Positions 8,767-17,948 of a stretch of DNA of 64,000 bases are shown in pieces. The stretch covers positions 164,557 through 228,556 of the forward strand of contig JAFSAO010000020.1 in assembly GCA_017440935.1 (NCBI GenBank). The letters are read 5' to 3'. The position numbers and the translations under genes were made by a program. Source of the DNA: Opitutales bacterium. GTDB lineage: Bacteria; Verrucomicrobiota; Verrucomicrobiia; Opitutales; UBA953. The notes beneath the pieces were generated by a model. The model saw only the letters and a list, made by a program, of their open reading frames with translations. It had not been told where the DNA came from and searched no databases. Positions within the stretch are counted from its first letter, which is position 1, and every line of letters starts with the position of its first letter.

Positions 8767-9504
8767 ATGCAAAACGATTTTTCACCGGAAATTCAGGAAA
8801 ATGAATCCGCGTTCCCGCATACGCCGCGCCTAAGCGTGGTTGCCACGCCGATCGGTAATCTTTCCGATCTTTCCCCGCGTGCGAAGGAAACGCTTTCATC
8901 TGCGGATTTTATCGCCTGCGAAGATACGCGAACGACGGGAAATTTGCTCCGCAAATTTGATATTTCCCGCCCCTTGCTCGCTTATCACGAACACAACGAG
9001 CAGGCGTCCGCCGCCGGAATCGCGGCAAAAATCGCCGCAGGAGCGCACGTCGCGCTCGTTTGTGATGCGGGAACGCCGACGCTTTCGGATCCCGGTTTCC
9101 GCGTAGTGCGCGAGTGCCGCCGCCAAGGGCTTACCGTAGAAAGCGTTCCCGGACCGTGCGCGCTTGTTACGGCGCTTTCCGTGAGCGGTTTGCCGACCAA
9201 TGCGTTTGCGTATCACGGATTTCTCGCTCCGAAAACGGCGGCGCGGCGGCGTTTTCTCGAAGAAAACCGTGCGTCGAAAATGACGCTCGCGGTTTACGAA
9301 TCTTGCCACCGCATCCGTGCGTTTGCGGAAGAAATTGCGGAAATCCTCGGGGAAAATCGCGTGGTTTGCTTTGCTCGCGAGTTGACGAAACTCCACGAAA
9401 CCGTGCTCACGGGAACGATCGGCGAGATTTTGCCGAAACTGGTCGGAAAAAACCTCAAGGGCGAATTTGTCGTTCTTATCGCGCCCGAAAATTTCGAGCT
9501 TTAA
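8767..9504 (+). CDS. rsmI: 16S rRNA (cytidine1402-2'-O)-methyltransferase RsmI
   Basis: A 245-residue tetrapyrrole-methylase-fold SAM enzyme. Diagnostic motifs are VVATPIGNLSDLSPRA, IACEDTRTTGNLL, VALVCDAGTPTLSDPG and VPGPCALVTALSVSGL, all classic RsmI. The protein 2'-O-methylates C1402 of 16S rRNA in the decoding centre. It is slightly shorter than E. coli RsmI (286), lacking most of the C-terminal extension. The start at 8767 is an ATG preceded by a stretch without a strong Shine-Dalgarno. Confidence 0.95.
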   Translation: MQNDFSPEIQENESAFPHTPRLSVVATPIGNLSDLSPRAKETLSSADFIACEDTRTTGNLLRKFDISRPLLAYHEHNEQASAAGIAAKIAAGAHVALVCDAGTPTLSDPGFRVVRECRRQGLTVESVPGPCALVTALSVSGLPTNAFAYHGFLAPKTAARRRFLEENRASKMTLAVYESCHRIRAFAEEIAEILGENRVVCFARELTKLHETVLTGTIGEILPKLVGKNLKGEFVVLIAPENFEL

Positions 9505-9506
9505 TC

Positions 9507-9553
9507 CGGAATTTGAAATTCGCCTGCGGCAAATTTCAATTTGCGGGAACGCG
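9507..9553. repeat. Intergenic hairpin of AATTTGAAATT/AAATTTCAATTT plus octamer
   Basis: Arms AATTTGAAATT and AAATTTCAATTT flank a short GC-rich loop and are followed directly by TGCGGGAACGCG. The same AAATTTCAATTT-GC-GGGAACGCG arrangement recurs at 50029-50062, and in reverse at about 29617-29640. It may be a dispersed repeat, and here also the terminator of rsmI. Confidence 0.5.
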
Positions 9554-9576
9554 GGTCTCGTGGTTGTATTTTTCGC

Positions 9577-9861
9577 ATGGAATTGAGGGCGGTTTTTTTT
9601 GCGGATGTGTGGTTCGGCGGGCGCGTTCAAGGTGTCGGGTTTCGCTGGCACACGCTGAAAGTGGCGCGCGAATTTGATGTCGCGGGAACGGTGCGCAACC
9701 TTGCCGACGGGCGCGTTCATCTCCGCGCGGAAGGCTCCGAACGCGAAGTGCTTGCGTTTGTTGCCGCCGTTGAAGACGAAATGAAATCTTTTATTCGCGA
9801 AACCGAGAAAAAAACGGGAACGGGCGCCGCTTCCGTTTCCGGATTCTCCATTGCCGGGTGA
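9577..9861 (+). CDS. acyP: Acylphosphatase
   Basis: A 94-residue single-domain enzyme that hydrolyses carboxyl-phosphate bonds of acylphosphates. The signature GRVQGVGFRWHTLKVA carries the phosphate-binding loop and catalytic Arg, and GTVRNLADGRV carries the catalytic Asn. The ATG at 9577 gives normal acylphosphatase length; there is room to extend upstream but no family similarity there. Confidence 0.92.
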   Translation: MELRAVFFADVWFGGRVQGVGFRWHTLKVAREFDVAGTVRNLADGRVHLRAEGSEREVLAFVAAVEDEMKSFIRETEKKTGTGAASVSGFSIAG

Positions 9862-9898
9862 GCTGTGAGAAGTTGAAAAGTGGAGCGTTTTTGAAGAA

Positions 9899-10747
9899 AT
9901 GAAGCAGATTCCCGCGATTGAAATTGAAAATCTGACGAAGGATTTTCGCGTCGGAATACGCGGCGTGAAATTGCGTGCGGCGGACAACGTCTCGTTTCGC
10001 GTAGAGCAGGGCGAAGTTTTCGGTTTGCTCGGACCGAACGGTTCCGGAAAAAGCACGACACTGAAAATTATTCTCGGGCTCTTGCGCCCGACTTCCGGGA
10101 GCTGTCGCATTTTCGGAAAAAACAGCGGAGATGTCGCAGTGCGTTCCCGTATCGGATTTTTGCCGGAAGCGCCGTATTTTTACGGCTATCTTTCCGGCCG
10201 GGAACTCGTGAAATACTACGCACGCATGAGCGGCGTTCCCGCGGGGAAAATCGACGAACGTACGGCGGACGCGCTCGCGCTCACGGGTATGACGGATGCC
10301 GCTTCGCGCCGCGTCAAAACCTACTCCAAGGGAATGTTGCAACGCATCGGCGTGGCGCAGGCAATCGTGCACGACCCCGATTTGGTAATTTTGGACGAAC
10401 CGACGGCGGGAATCGACCCCATCGGCTCGGCGGAAATCGGCGACGCGATTCGCGCCATGAAATCCCGCGGAAAAACCGTCGTTCTGTGCTCGCATTTGCT
10501 CGGACAAATCGAAGAGCTCTGCGACCGCGTGGCGATTATGAATCGCGGAAAACTTGTTGTGGCGGGAACGCTCGATGAGGTGTTGACGCAACGCGGGAAG
10601 CAACTCGCCGTCATTGGCGCGGGAACGCCGCTTACTCCGGACCTCGTCGAAAAGCTACGGGAACGCGACGGGCTCAACATCGAAAGCGTTTCGCATCCGC
10701 GCATTTCGCTCGAACGCTATTTTCTCGAAAATCTGAAAAACAAGTAG
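9899..10747 (+). CDS. ABC transporter ATP-binding protein (ABC-2 type exporter)
   Basis: A 282-residue ATPase subunit: Walker A GPNGSGKSTTLK, Q-loop/alpha region GFLPEAPYFYGYLSGRELV, signature YSKGMLQRIGVAQAI, Walker B LVILDEPTAGID, H-loop VVLCSHLLGQIEELCD. It belongs to the CcmA/NatA-like class that powers exporters of the ABC-2 type. The permease starts 3 bp downstream and a third gene follows, so this is a three-gene operon. Substrate is unknown; the class includes drug, Na+ and polysaccharide exporters. Confidence 0.92.
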   Translation: MKQIPAIEIENLTKDFRVGIRGVKLRAADNVSFRVEQGEVFGLLGPNGSGKSTTLKIILGLLRPTSGSCRIFGKNSGDVAVRSRIGFLPEAPYFYGYLSGRELVKYYARMSGVPAGKIDERTADALALTGMTDAASRRVKTYSKGMLQRIGVAQAIVHDPDLVILDEPTAGIDPIGSAEIGDAIRAMKSRGKTVVLCSHLLGQIEELCDRVAIMNRGKLVVAGTLDEVLTQRGKQLAVIGAGTPLTPDLVEKLRERDGLNIESVSHPRISLERYFLENLKNK

Positions 10748-10750
10748 ACC

Positions 10751-11581
10751 ATGTTTTTTCTGAAAAAAATATTTTGGATTGCCCGCAACACGTTTACGGA
10801 AGCAGCCCGGCAGAAGTTTTTCAGTTTTTTGCTTCTGCTCGGTGCGGGGTTAACGGCGGTTTCGCTTTCGCTGACGCATTTTGACTTCGGCGATTCCGAA
10901 CTGAAATTTATTGCGGACTTCGGCTTCGGCGGAATTTTCCTTTTCGGTTCCGTGCTTGCGGTAGTAACGACGGTGCAGCTTTTTTTCACGGAAATCGAAA
11001 ACCGCACGGCGCTGACGATGCTCGCGAAGCCGGTGCGGCGCGGTGAATTTTTGTTCGGGAAATTTCTTGGCGTGTGGTGTTTGCTCGGCGTGTTTGTCGT
11101 GCTGATGTGCGGAGTGCTCGCGGCGGTTTTGGCGTTGCGCGCGGGAACGCTTGCGGAAATAGCCGAGGCTCGTAGCTTGCCGCCGCCGTTTGTCGATTTT
11201 GTCGGGTTGGCGATTTTCGGCGTTTTGCAATGGGTGCGGCTCGGAATTGTCGCGGCGATGACGATTGCGGTTTCGAGTTTTGCGCAAACGTATCTTTACG
11301 CGGTGGTGGTTTCGTTTGTTGCGCTGATTATTGCTCAGTTACAATACGTTTTTGCGGATTTTGCCTCGGGAGAAAAAGTTTCGTTCGGCGTAAAAGCGCT
11401 CACGGGAACGGCGACGAAGCTGATTCCGAATTTGCAATTGTTTAATACGGGTGAAGCGCTCGTGCTGGATCCCGCCGGGCTTTCCGCCGCCACAATCATG
11501 AGCGCCCTCGGCTACGGGACGATTTGGATTGCCGCGCTTGTTTTTGTCGGAATGTGGTTTTTCCGCTTTCGCGAAATTTAG
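10751..11581 (+). CDS. ABC-2 type transporter permease
   Basis: A 276-residue inner membrane protein with about six transmembrane helices. It begins MFFLKKIFWIARNTFTEAARQKFF, the typical amphipathic entry helix of ABC-2 permeases, and has TEIENRTALTMLAKPVRRGEFLFGKFLG, the characteristic cytoplasmic loop before the second helix, where the ATPase docks. It is the membrane partner of the ATPase immediately upstream. Confidence 0.9.
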   Translation: MFFLKKIFWIARNTFTEAARQKFFSFLLLLGAGLTAVSLSLTHFDFGDSELKFIADFGFGGIFLFGSVLAVVTTVQLFFTEIENRTALTMLAKPVRRGEFLFGKFLGVWCLLGVFVVLMCGVLAAVLALRAGTLAEIAEARSLPPPFVDFVGLAIFGVLQWVRLGIVAAMTIAVSSFAQTYLYAVVVSFVALIIAQLQYVFADFASGEKVSFGVKALTGTATKLIPNLQLFNTGEALVLDPAGLSAATIMSALGYGTIWIAALVFVGMWFFRFREI

Positions 11582-11602
11582 AACCGACGGGGAACTTTTT
11601 TC

Positions 11603-12400
11603 GTGGAAAACAATCCGCACAGCGATTCGTTACTCGAAAAATTCCGACGCACAATGAAATATGCGGCGGCGTTTGCGGTAATTTTTGCCGCGGGAACGCT
11701 TTCCGCTCCGCTCGGAGATTTTGCCTGGACGGAAGCGCGGGAACGCATCGGAACTTTTTCGCCGAAAGCGCTTGAGCGTTCGGCGGGAACGGGAGTTGCG
11801 CTCGGGACGCTCGGCGGTTTTCGCACGGTTTTGGCGGATATTGCCTGGTTGCGCGGATTTCATTTTTGGAGTGAACGCGATGCGCCCGATTGCCTGAAAT
11901 ATTGCGAACTCGCGATGACGCTTGCGCCCGAACAGCTGTTTTTTCTCGAAAACACGGCAAATTACGTCGCCTTCGAGTTTCCGGTTTGGGAAATCCGCAA
12001 GCGCGGCGGATTTTTGCGCGTTCCCGAAAGCGTTCAGCGGGAAATTCAGAAAAAAGCGCTTGCCGACGCGCTGAAAATTTTGGACGACGCGGCGGAAAAC
12101 AATCCCGACGAACCGAAAATTTTCGTGCTCGCCGCGCAACTTATCGCCATCAAAACCGACCGCATTTACGGTGCGCCCGACTACGCAAAATCCGCCGAAT
12201 ATTACCGCCGCGCCTGCGAGCTTCCCGGCGCTCCGTGGTTCGCCTTTGCGACGTATGCGAAATTCGTCGGAGAACACGTTCCCGCCGAACGCGCTTCCGC
12301 TCGCGCCTTTCTTGATAAACGCCTCGCCGCCGCAAAAACTCCGGGGCAAAAACGCTTTTTCTCCGAACTCCTCGAAGAATTTTTAGTTCCCGATTCTTAA
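11603..12400 (+). CDS. Membrane-anchored TPR-like protein of the ABC exporter operon
   Basis: A 265-residue protein with a GTG start at 11603, preceded by a purine-rich GGGGAAC. One transmembrane anchor (about 19-36) is followed by helical pairs that look like tetratricopeptide repeats: CLKYCELAMTLAPEQLFFLE, LADALKILDDAAENNPDEPKI and YAKSAEYYRRACELPGAPWF. It lies 21 bp after the permease and probably forms a periplasmic or membrane accessory of that exporter. The 3' end overlaps the convergent response-regulator gene by 18 bp. Confidence 0.75.
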   Translation: MENNPHSDSLLEKFRRTMKYAAAFAVIFAAGTLSAPLGDFAWTEARERIGTFSPKALERSAGTGVALGTLGGFRTVLADIAWLRGFHFWSERDAPDCLKYCELAMTLAPEQLFFLENTANYVAFEFPVWEIRKRGGFLRVPESVQREIQKKALADALKILDDAAENNPDEPKIFVLAAQLIAIKTDRIYGAPDYAKSAEYYRRACELPGAPWFAFATYAKFVGEHVPAERASARAFLDKRLAAAKTPGQKRFFSELLEEFLVPDS

Positions 12401-13081
12401 AACATATCCGTTTCCGTATTCGGAACGGATGTCGGCGATGCCTTCGAGCTTTTTTCGAAGCCGTGAAATCAGAGGCGGAATGCGGCTTGTGTCGATGAAA
12501 ATCGGATTTGAACGCCAGACATTGAGCAACAAATCATCGATGGTTACGATTTCTCCGCACCGCGAAAACAGGTAGCGCAGGACTCCCATTTCCTTGTGCG
12601 TGAGGCGGCAAATGCTTCCGTCGGGAAAGTGAATTTCGCGCCGAGGGGAAAAGACGTGGGCGCCGTTTCCGAGCGGGATTTTCTCCAACGGGTCGGGCGT
12701 TCCCGAAGCTCGCCGCAAAACAGCTTCAATACGTGCAATCAACGGACCTTGACGAACGGGTTTGGTGATAAAATCATCGGCGCCGGCTCTCAGGCATTGC
12801 ACACAGTATTCGTCGTCGCCGAGAGCCGTTTGCATAATTACGGGAACGTTTCCTCGGGTTCTGCGAATACGCTTCAAAATATCGATTCCGCTACCGCCGC
12901 CGGGAAGAAGTATGTCGAGTAGCGCGAGAGAAAACGGCTCTTCGTCCACACATCGGCAGGCTTCGGGAAATGTCGCCGCCGAGCAAACTTCGTAGCGGTG
13001 AAGACGCAAAATTCCCGCAAGAAATTCAGAAAGTTCCGGTGCGTCTTCGACGATTAAAATTCTTGAAACGTAGGGTTTCAT
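12383..13081 (-). CDS. OmpR/PhoB-family response regulator
   Basis: A 232-residue two-domain regulator. The receiver domain (about 6-120) has the acidic pair VED, phospho-acceptor Asp in LALLDILLPG, and switch Lys in ITKPV. The C-terminal winged-helix DNA-binding domain ends LISRLRKKLEGIADIRSEYGNGYVL. Its start overlaps the histidine kinase stop by 4 bp (ATGA), so translation is coupled. It should be phosphorylated by that kinase and control transcription, possibly of its own four-gene operon. Confidence 0.93.
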   Translation of the reverse strand: MKPYVSRILIVEDAPELSEFLAGILRLHRYEVCSAATFPEACRCVDEEPFSLALLDILLPGGGSGIDILKRIRRTRGNVPVIMQTALGDDEYCVQCLRAGADDFITKPVRQGPLIARIEAVLRRASGTPDPLEKIPLGNGAHVFSPRREIHFPDGSICRLTHKEMGVLRYLFSRCGEIVTIDDLLLNVWRSNPIFIDTSRIPPLISRLRKKLEGIADIRSEYGNGYVLRIGN

Positions 13082-14739
13082 TTTACGGGCAAAGTGAGGA
13101 TGAATGCCGTTCCCGTAGCGTCGGATTTTTCCAGACGCAAATCTCCGCCGAGCAGAAGCGCGAGTTTTTTGGAAAGCGCGAGTCCGATACCCAAACCGCG
13201 AACTCCGCTTTCCGTCGATTCCTGCGCCGAATGCGAAAATTCGCGGAACAGGTTTTTCCTCGCTTTTTCGGAAAGCCCGCCGCCGTTGTCGGCGGCGCGG
13301 ATTTTCAGGATTTTTCCGCCGTTTGCGAGCTCGGCGCTCAGGCTGAACAGCGGCGCGTTTCCGCCCGAGGCGTATTTGGCGGCGTTGTCGGCGAGATTAA
13401 ATAAAATGCGCTCCAACGCAGCGGGAGAAATGTGTAAAAGCGAGTTTTCCGCTTCGGAAGAGATTTCCGTATCAAAATCGCTTCCGGCCCGGTCGAGACG
13501 TTCCGTGATGCTTTCTGCAATCGTCGGGAAAATTTCGCCGAATCGTGCGTCACGGAAGTTCAGCACGTCGCGCTTTGCACCTGAAATGCGGGAAAAAAGC
13601 AGAGAGTTGTCGAGCAACGCGGACAAATCGCGCACGCGTCCGGCGAGTTGTCGAAGGTTGCGGGAACGCAACGGTTTTTCTTCCGGAGATTTGCTGATGT
13701 TTTCCGCGAGAGCATTGATTTCTGCGACGGGCGAACGCAGGTCGTGCACGACGGAGGCGACGAAAATGCGCCGCCGTTCTGCCGTTCGTTGCACGAAGCG
13801 GAGCGCGGCGAGCGTTCCCGCGCTGGCAACAACGCCGAGCAACCACGCACCCGCGAGCAGAATGCGGAAGTTGCGAAGTTCCGCGCGCAGGGCGATTTCC
13901 TCAGGGAGCGTTCCCGCAGAAAATTTCATCGGCAACCCGCAGGGTGAAATGTCCGCGTTTGCCGCATCCGCACAAAATTCAAGCGTTGCGTTCGGGAGTT
14001 CCCGTCGCACTTTCGTCAGCAACACGAAGAGCAGTTTTTCCTCATTCAGCAAAAAACCTTGGACAAATTTTTCGACGCTTGGAGCGTGGAGTTTTCGGAC
14101 GAGAAAAAGGCGGTCTTGGAAAATCTCGAAGCGAAAACTTGAGGCAGAAGGATTTCCGATTTCGTCGATGCCGTAATCCCAACCCGAATACCAACTTTTC
14201 AATTCCCCCGGAGTATTCCATGTTGTTTGTTTGTAGAGATTACGGTTGTTGATGTAGCGCAGATAAGTGTCCATCCACGGAATCCGATTTGCACCGACGC
14301 GAAGCTCCGCATAAGTGAAAATTTTCTCGGCATCTTTTCCAAAGCGTTCGACGGCCCGGAAATAGCCGTTATCCAAGCCGTTTTGTGCGCAGATACCGTA
14401 GGATTTTTTTACGGGATTGGTGTGAACGAGAAACCAAAATGCCAACGTCGCGTAGTCTTGAACGTTTGCCAAAAATTCGGAGCTTAATTTTTTATATTCT
14501 TTTTCCGGAACGGGAATGGCGTCGGCGTTGCTTAAGAAATTTTGAAGCTCGGACGAGAGCATTACGACGCAGTCGCGGGAACGCTTTTCGCGAAGCGCGT
14601 TTGCAGACGAGACTGCGGCTTGTGTGCGGGAACGCTCCGTAAGCAGGCAAAGAAGTCCGGTTCCGAAGTTTAGAGCGACGGCAAGTGCAACAACCCCGAA
14701 GAAAACGCGCGTCGGGTATTTTAAAATGAATTCAACCAT
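13078..14739 (-). CDS. Transmembrane sensor histidine kinase
   Basis: A 553-residue kinase. Membrane helix about 11-33, large extracytoplasmic sensor region about 35-290 that I cannot assign to a known sensor fold, second helix about 298-318. Then HisKA with the phospho-acceptor His in VVHDLRSPVAEINALA, and an ATPase domain with N-box NLADNAAKYA, G1 ADNGGGLSE and G2 GLGIGLALSKKLA. It is co-transcribed with the response regulator downstream and probably with two exported or beta-rich proteins upstream (15-bp gap), which suggests an envelope cue. Confidence 0.93.
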   Translation of the reverse strand: MVEFILKYPTRVFFGVVALAVALNFGTGLLCLLTERSRTQAAVSSANALREKRSRDCVVMLSSELQNFLSNADAIPVPEKEYKKLSSEFLANVQDYATLAFWFLVHTNPVKKSYGICAQNGLDNGYFRAVERFGKDAEKIFTYAELRVGANRIPWMDTYLRYINNRNLYKQTTWNTPGELKSWYSGWDYGIDEIGNPSASSFRFEIFQDRLFLVRKLHAPSVEKFVQGFLLNEEKLLFVLLTKVRRELPNATLEFCADAANADISPCGLPMKFSAGTLPEEIALRAELRNFRILLAGAWLLGVVASAGTLAALRFVQRTAERRRIFVASVVHDLRSPVAEINALAENISKSPEEKPLRSRNLRQLAGRVRDLSALLDNSLLFSRISGAKRDVLNFRDARFGEIFPTIAESITERLDRAGSDFDTEISSEAENSLLHISPAALERILFNLADNAAKYASGGNAPLFSLSAELANGGKILKIRAADNGGGLSEKARKNLFREFSHSAQESTESGVRGLGIGLALSKKLALLLGGDLRLEKSDATGTAFILTLPVK

Positions 14740-14754
14740 GGAAAGAGTAGAGGT

Positions 14755-16323
14755 TTACTTTTGGCGTTGTTCGTATTGGAGGATGGCTTCGTCGGAAAGA
14801 GTGGGTCGGCGGTATTTCGTGAGGTCTATTTTTCCGCGAATTCCGGCGCGGGAACACGCGCGGAGTTGGGCTTCGATGTCGTTCCCGTAAAGGTGTTCGA
14901 GGCAGGCAAGAAAAACGTCAATGAATCCGTTTTTGAGAAACTTTCCGATAGCCTTTTGTCTTTCGTGGTTAAATTTTGTCCGTAATAGAATGGTATTTTG
15001 GGCAAACGGAGAGAAATCTTCCGGGGCACTTTTTTCGATTTCAGTCTGAAGCTGTTCTTCCGATCCCGGTTGATATTCATCAAGTAGTTCTGAGAGTAAA
15101 TCACAAGCAAGCTCACAGATGTCGTCGGCTTCTTGGCTATCGCTGATGCTTTTCAATGTTGTCGGACTCATGAGGACTTTTAAAACGGACTGTTTCAGTA
15201 AAATATCCCCTGTGGAAAAGTGGTAACGGATTACGGTTTTTCCGCAATAATCCTCAAAAGGCATTTTCCAATCGAGGAGAATGGGAACGAACGATTTTAC
15301 TTGGGAGAGACGAGTTTGTTCAAATTCTTGTCTCGTTAAGTCCAGCCGGCAATCATTGAGAATTCTTTGAGCGGCGCGTTCCCAATTCTTCCCGAAAAAG
15401 TTTTGAACATCTGCCGTTCTTTTTGAAAGAGATTCATCAATTGGTCCTGCGTTGCCAGAGAGCACGAGGACATCGTCTCCGGAAACAAATGTACTTTGGG
15501 GCGAATGGGAGGAGTGCTTTTCCTGAAAGTTTGAAAGTATTTTTTGACTCAAATCCGGGCGGTTATATCTGGAAAGTTCCAACTTCCTAAAAATTCCGAT
15601 ACTCCCGCACAGTCGGACTTGCGCTTCGTAGTCGTTTTTTAACAAATGATTTAGTCCGGCAAGGAAAGAGTGTGTGATGTGTCCGAGTTTGAAGATTTTT
15701 TGAAGTTCTTTTTGTCGGTAATAATCAAAGCGGGCTCGTTCCAAAAAAACATTTTGCGTTTGTTTTTCAAATCCGTCTTTGGTTTTGTCGATTTCTGCTT
15801 CTAAAAATGCAGCGCGTCCCGGACGAAACTCGTTGAGTAGTTCGGAGAAAAGGCTAACTCCCATTTGCCAATATTCGCGCGAACGTTCGAGGGATGCGGG
15901 AACGGATTCTTCTATTAGAGCGACCGCAAGTTCGGATTTTAACCGAATGTCAAGAGCAGCGAAATGAGGACGATTGCCGTTTTTTCGGCAATAATCCTCA
16001 AAAGGCATCTTCCACCCAAAGAAATCTTCGTATGCGGAAAAAATCTGTTTTTCCCAAGAGGATAGGTTTTTGTAATTTTTTCGGGAAAAAGGGTAGGACG
16101 AATGCTGTTTCCATTTCGATTCAATTGTTTGGGTTTTGAGCGAAATTTCTCCTGCAAGAACCGGTTTGTTTACTCCCGAAGAACGTCCACCGGAAACGAA
16201 AGTTCGTTTTTCTTCAACCGGGACAACTAAGCTCCAATCCTGCCAATTATCGGTATTTTTCTCTGTGCCGAATAAATTCGCACAGAGAAAAATACCGAAG
16301 AACAAAAAACAAGCTCTAGGCAT
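14755..16323 (-). CDS. Exported protein with tandem duplication of an uncharacterised domain
   Basis: About 522 residues from ATG 16323 (an in-frame ATG at 16332 adds 3). The signal peptide is MPRACFLFFGIFLCANLFG. Two copies of a domain of about 165 residues follow each other. Each starts WKMPFEDYC.K, continues with a segment like LLSELL(D/N)E(F/Y)(Q/R)PG, then QN..L.R..F...RQK, an EAQ(V/L)R.C...GI moiety, and ends KL(E/D)L(S/T)(K/R)Y.RP.LS. The copies are diverged but collinear. I do not recognise the family. It lies between a beta-rich protein gene and a two-component system on the same strand, so it may modulate or report to that sensor. Confidence 0.75.
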   Translation of the reverse strand: MPRACFLFFGIFLCANLFGTEKNTDNWQDWSLVVPVEEKRTFVSGGRSSGVNKPVLAGEISLKTQTIESKWKQHSSYPFSRKNYKNLSSWEKQIFSAYEDFFGWKMPFEDYCRKNGNRPHFAALDIRLKSELAVALIEESVPASLERSREYWQMGVSLFSELLNEFRPGRAAFLEAEIDKTKDGFEKQTQNVFLERARFDYYRQKELQKIFKLGHITHSFLAGLNHLLKNDYEAQVRLCGSIGIFRKLELSRYNRPDLSQKILSNFQEKHSSHSPQSTFVSGDDVLVLSGNAGPIDESLSKRTADVQNFFGKNWERAAQRILNDCRLDLTRQEFEQTRLSQVKSFVPILLDWKMPFEDYCGKTVIRYHFSTGDILLKQSVLKVLMSPTTLKSISDSQEADDICELACDLLSELLDEYQPGSEEQLQTEIEKSAPEDFSPFAQNTILLRTKFNHERQKAIGKFLKNGFIDVFLACLEHLYGNDIEAQLRACSRAGIRGKIDLTKYRRPTLSDEAILQYEQRQK

Positions 16324-17947
16324 TGCAGGCACGCTTCGTCGTTATTGAGTCTACGCCCGTTGCAATTCCGTTTTCATTAGCGGATGAAACCGTAAGAGTC
16401 GTAGTGTGTATAAACGTCTGCGGAAACGTATTTTCCGGATTGGCATTCTCGGCGTTTGGTGCATATAGTTGCCATTTTACGGGAATCGTCCAAATAAATT
16501 TTCCTATTTCTGTGCCAACCGGAAGGTTTTCCCAGTCTTCCCTAACTAATGGAAATACCGTGCCGTGGTTCTCTGTTACACCAACTGTGTCTGTGGCTGA
16601 ATTATATGAATCCAGGTTTACTGCTTCCGTTGGCGCGTGCGTTGTGATCGATGTAAAAATGTTTCCGGCGGCAATTCCGGTGCATTCGCGTTCGCCTACG
16701 AGTTCCCAAACCCAAACATTGTAAAACGCAACATCTGTAGGAAGAACACGTACAATGTATTGCAAGCGGTTTGCCCGAAAAGTGCCTTCGTCTCTCTCTT
16801 CTCCGTTTATATCTGTTGTTTTCACTTGCTCTGAGTATGTTGTGTTGGAGACTTCTTCAATAGATATTCCCGTCGGTTCTACTACCTCCACCGTATTTTC
16901 AAGTATTTCCCCGTCGGAACATACCGCCCGAACGGTAAAATTTCCGGGGGCCTCTGCTTGCAGGGTGTATGGTGCTACATCTGTTTTTTCGCCAACCGTT
17001 ATCAATACTTCTTCGTCGAAGATGTTTTTCTCACTATCGCCGATGTAGATATTGGCTTCTTCTCCAATACCAAGCCTCCTCCATAACGTTTTTATGTTAT
17101 CATTCAATGACTCATCATACGTTTCTGCAGCATTAAGAATTAACAGTCGTCGTGATTTTTTTAAATAAATGGAGCTATTTAGTGAAAACGGTCCTCCGAC
17201 GTTCGTCAGTTTAACCGTTACTAACGTTTGCGTGGGTGCGATCTGCGTCCAGTCTGAACATGCAGGCAATGTGCTTGATGAGATTTCGTCTCCGACGGAA
17301 ACAATGGCACTGTCATCCGCAACGACACTTGCTATTTCCGTCCAGTTGCCACCTTCGGGGATTATTAGTGTTTCCGTTGCAACAAAAGCGAAGGTGCCGT
17401 AAGGCGCGCTTCCGCTACAGGTAATAGCATATTCCGTAATTTCGTAAGGTCCTTCCGCGCGAGTTCCGACTTTGTTTACTTCGAAATCCACACCGTATAC
17501 TTTTCCTTTAAGGGAGCGAACAACCATGACTGTTACGGTCAAATCGTAAGGTCCACCGATGGTTGCGAATGTGCCTGAAACTTGGGTTTCCGTTGTCGTC
17601 GGCGTTTGGCTCCAGTCCGTTCTCGACCACCCGTCCGTGTGTAGCGTAGAGCTTGCCGTTTTCCCTGCGGCGGTAACGCTTGCCGTATCGTCTGAGGAAA
17701 CCTTTAAGTCGACCATGTTTCCGCCCTTGGGAACGGAGAAAGAGTAATCCAATGAAAAATCGTTTTGTCCGCTGGGTGCGGTTCCTGCAAATGAAAGCGT
17801 AACGGTTGTGATTTCAAAATTTTCATCGGTTGTGACCACTGCTGTCGGGGCAGAAACCGTAAAGCCGTCCGGCACGTTTCCGCTCGGCGTGTAAGTCCAG
17901 TTTTCGACGGATATTTCCGTTGTCGTTTGTGAGGTGTTTTCGCTCAT
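16316..17947 (-). CDS. Beta-rich protein with two internal repeats, unknown function
   Basis: A 543-residue Thr/Ser/Val-rich protein without an obvious signal peptide. Residues about 48-145 and 168-262 are duplicates: each has SG(T/S)AP.G, an I/VP(K/E)GGN segment, SSTL, DW(S/T)Q, and ends at (I/V)GGP(Y/F)(D/S)L. The 270-543 part continues with beta-sandwich-like segments and several Trp-rich stretches (YNVWVWELVG, FIWTIPVKW). The stop overlaps the next gene's start by 8-17 bp. The start is set by AGGAGAAAATAGCCATG. It contains no CGGGAACG octamer in 1.6 kb, unlike neighbouring genes, hinting at later acquisition. It may be a surface or structural protein; an adhesin-like role is a guess. Confidence 0.7.
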   Translation of the reverse strand: MSENTSQTTTEISVENWTYTPSGNVPDGFTVSAPTAVVTTDENFEITTVTLSFAGTAPSGQNDFSLDYSFSVPKGGNMVDLKVSSDDTASVTAAGKTASSTLHTDGWSRTDWSQTPTTTETQVSGTFATIGGPYDLTVTVMVVRSLKGKVYGVDFEVNKVGTRAEGPYEITEYAITCSGSAPYGTFAFVATETLIIPEGGNWTEIASVVADDSAIVSVGDEISSSTLPACSDWTQIAPTQTLVTVKLTNVGGPFSLNSSIYLKKSRRLLILNAAETYDESLNDNIKTLWRRLGIGEEANIYIGDSEKNIFDEEVLITVGEKTDVAPYTLQAEAPGNFTVRAVCSDGEILENTVEVVEPTGISIEEVSNTTYSEQVKTTDINGEERDEGTFRANRLQYIVRVLPTDVAFYNVWVWELVGERECTGIAAGNIFTSITTHAPTEAVNLDSYNSATDTVGVTENHGTVFPLVREDWENLPVGTEIGKFIWTIPVKWQLYAPNAENANPENTFPQTFIHTTTLTVSSANENGIATGVDSITTKRACNA

Positions 17948-17948
17948 G

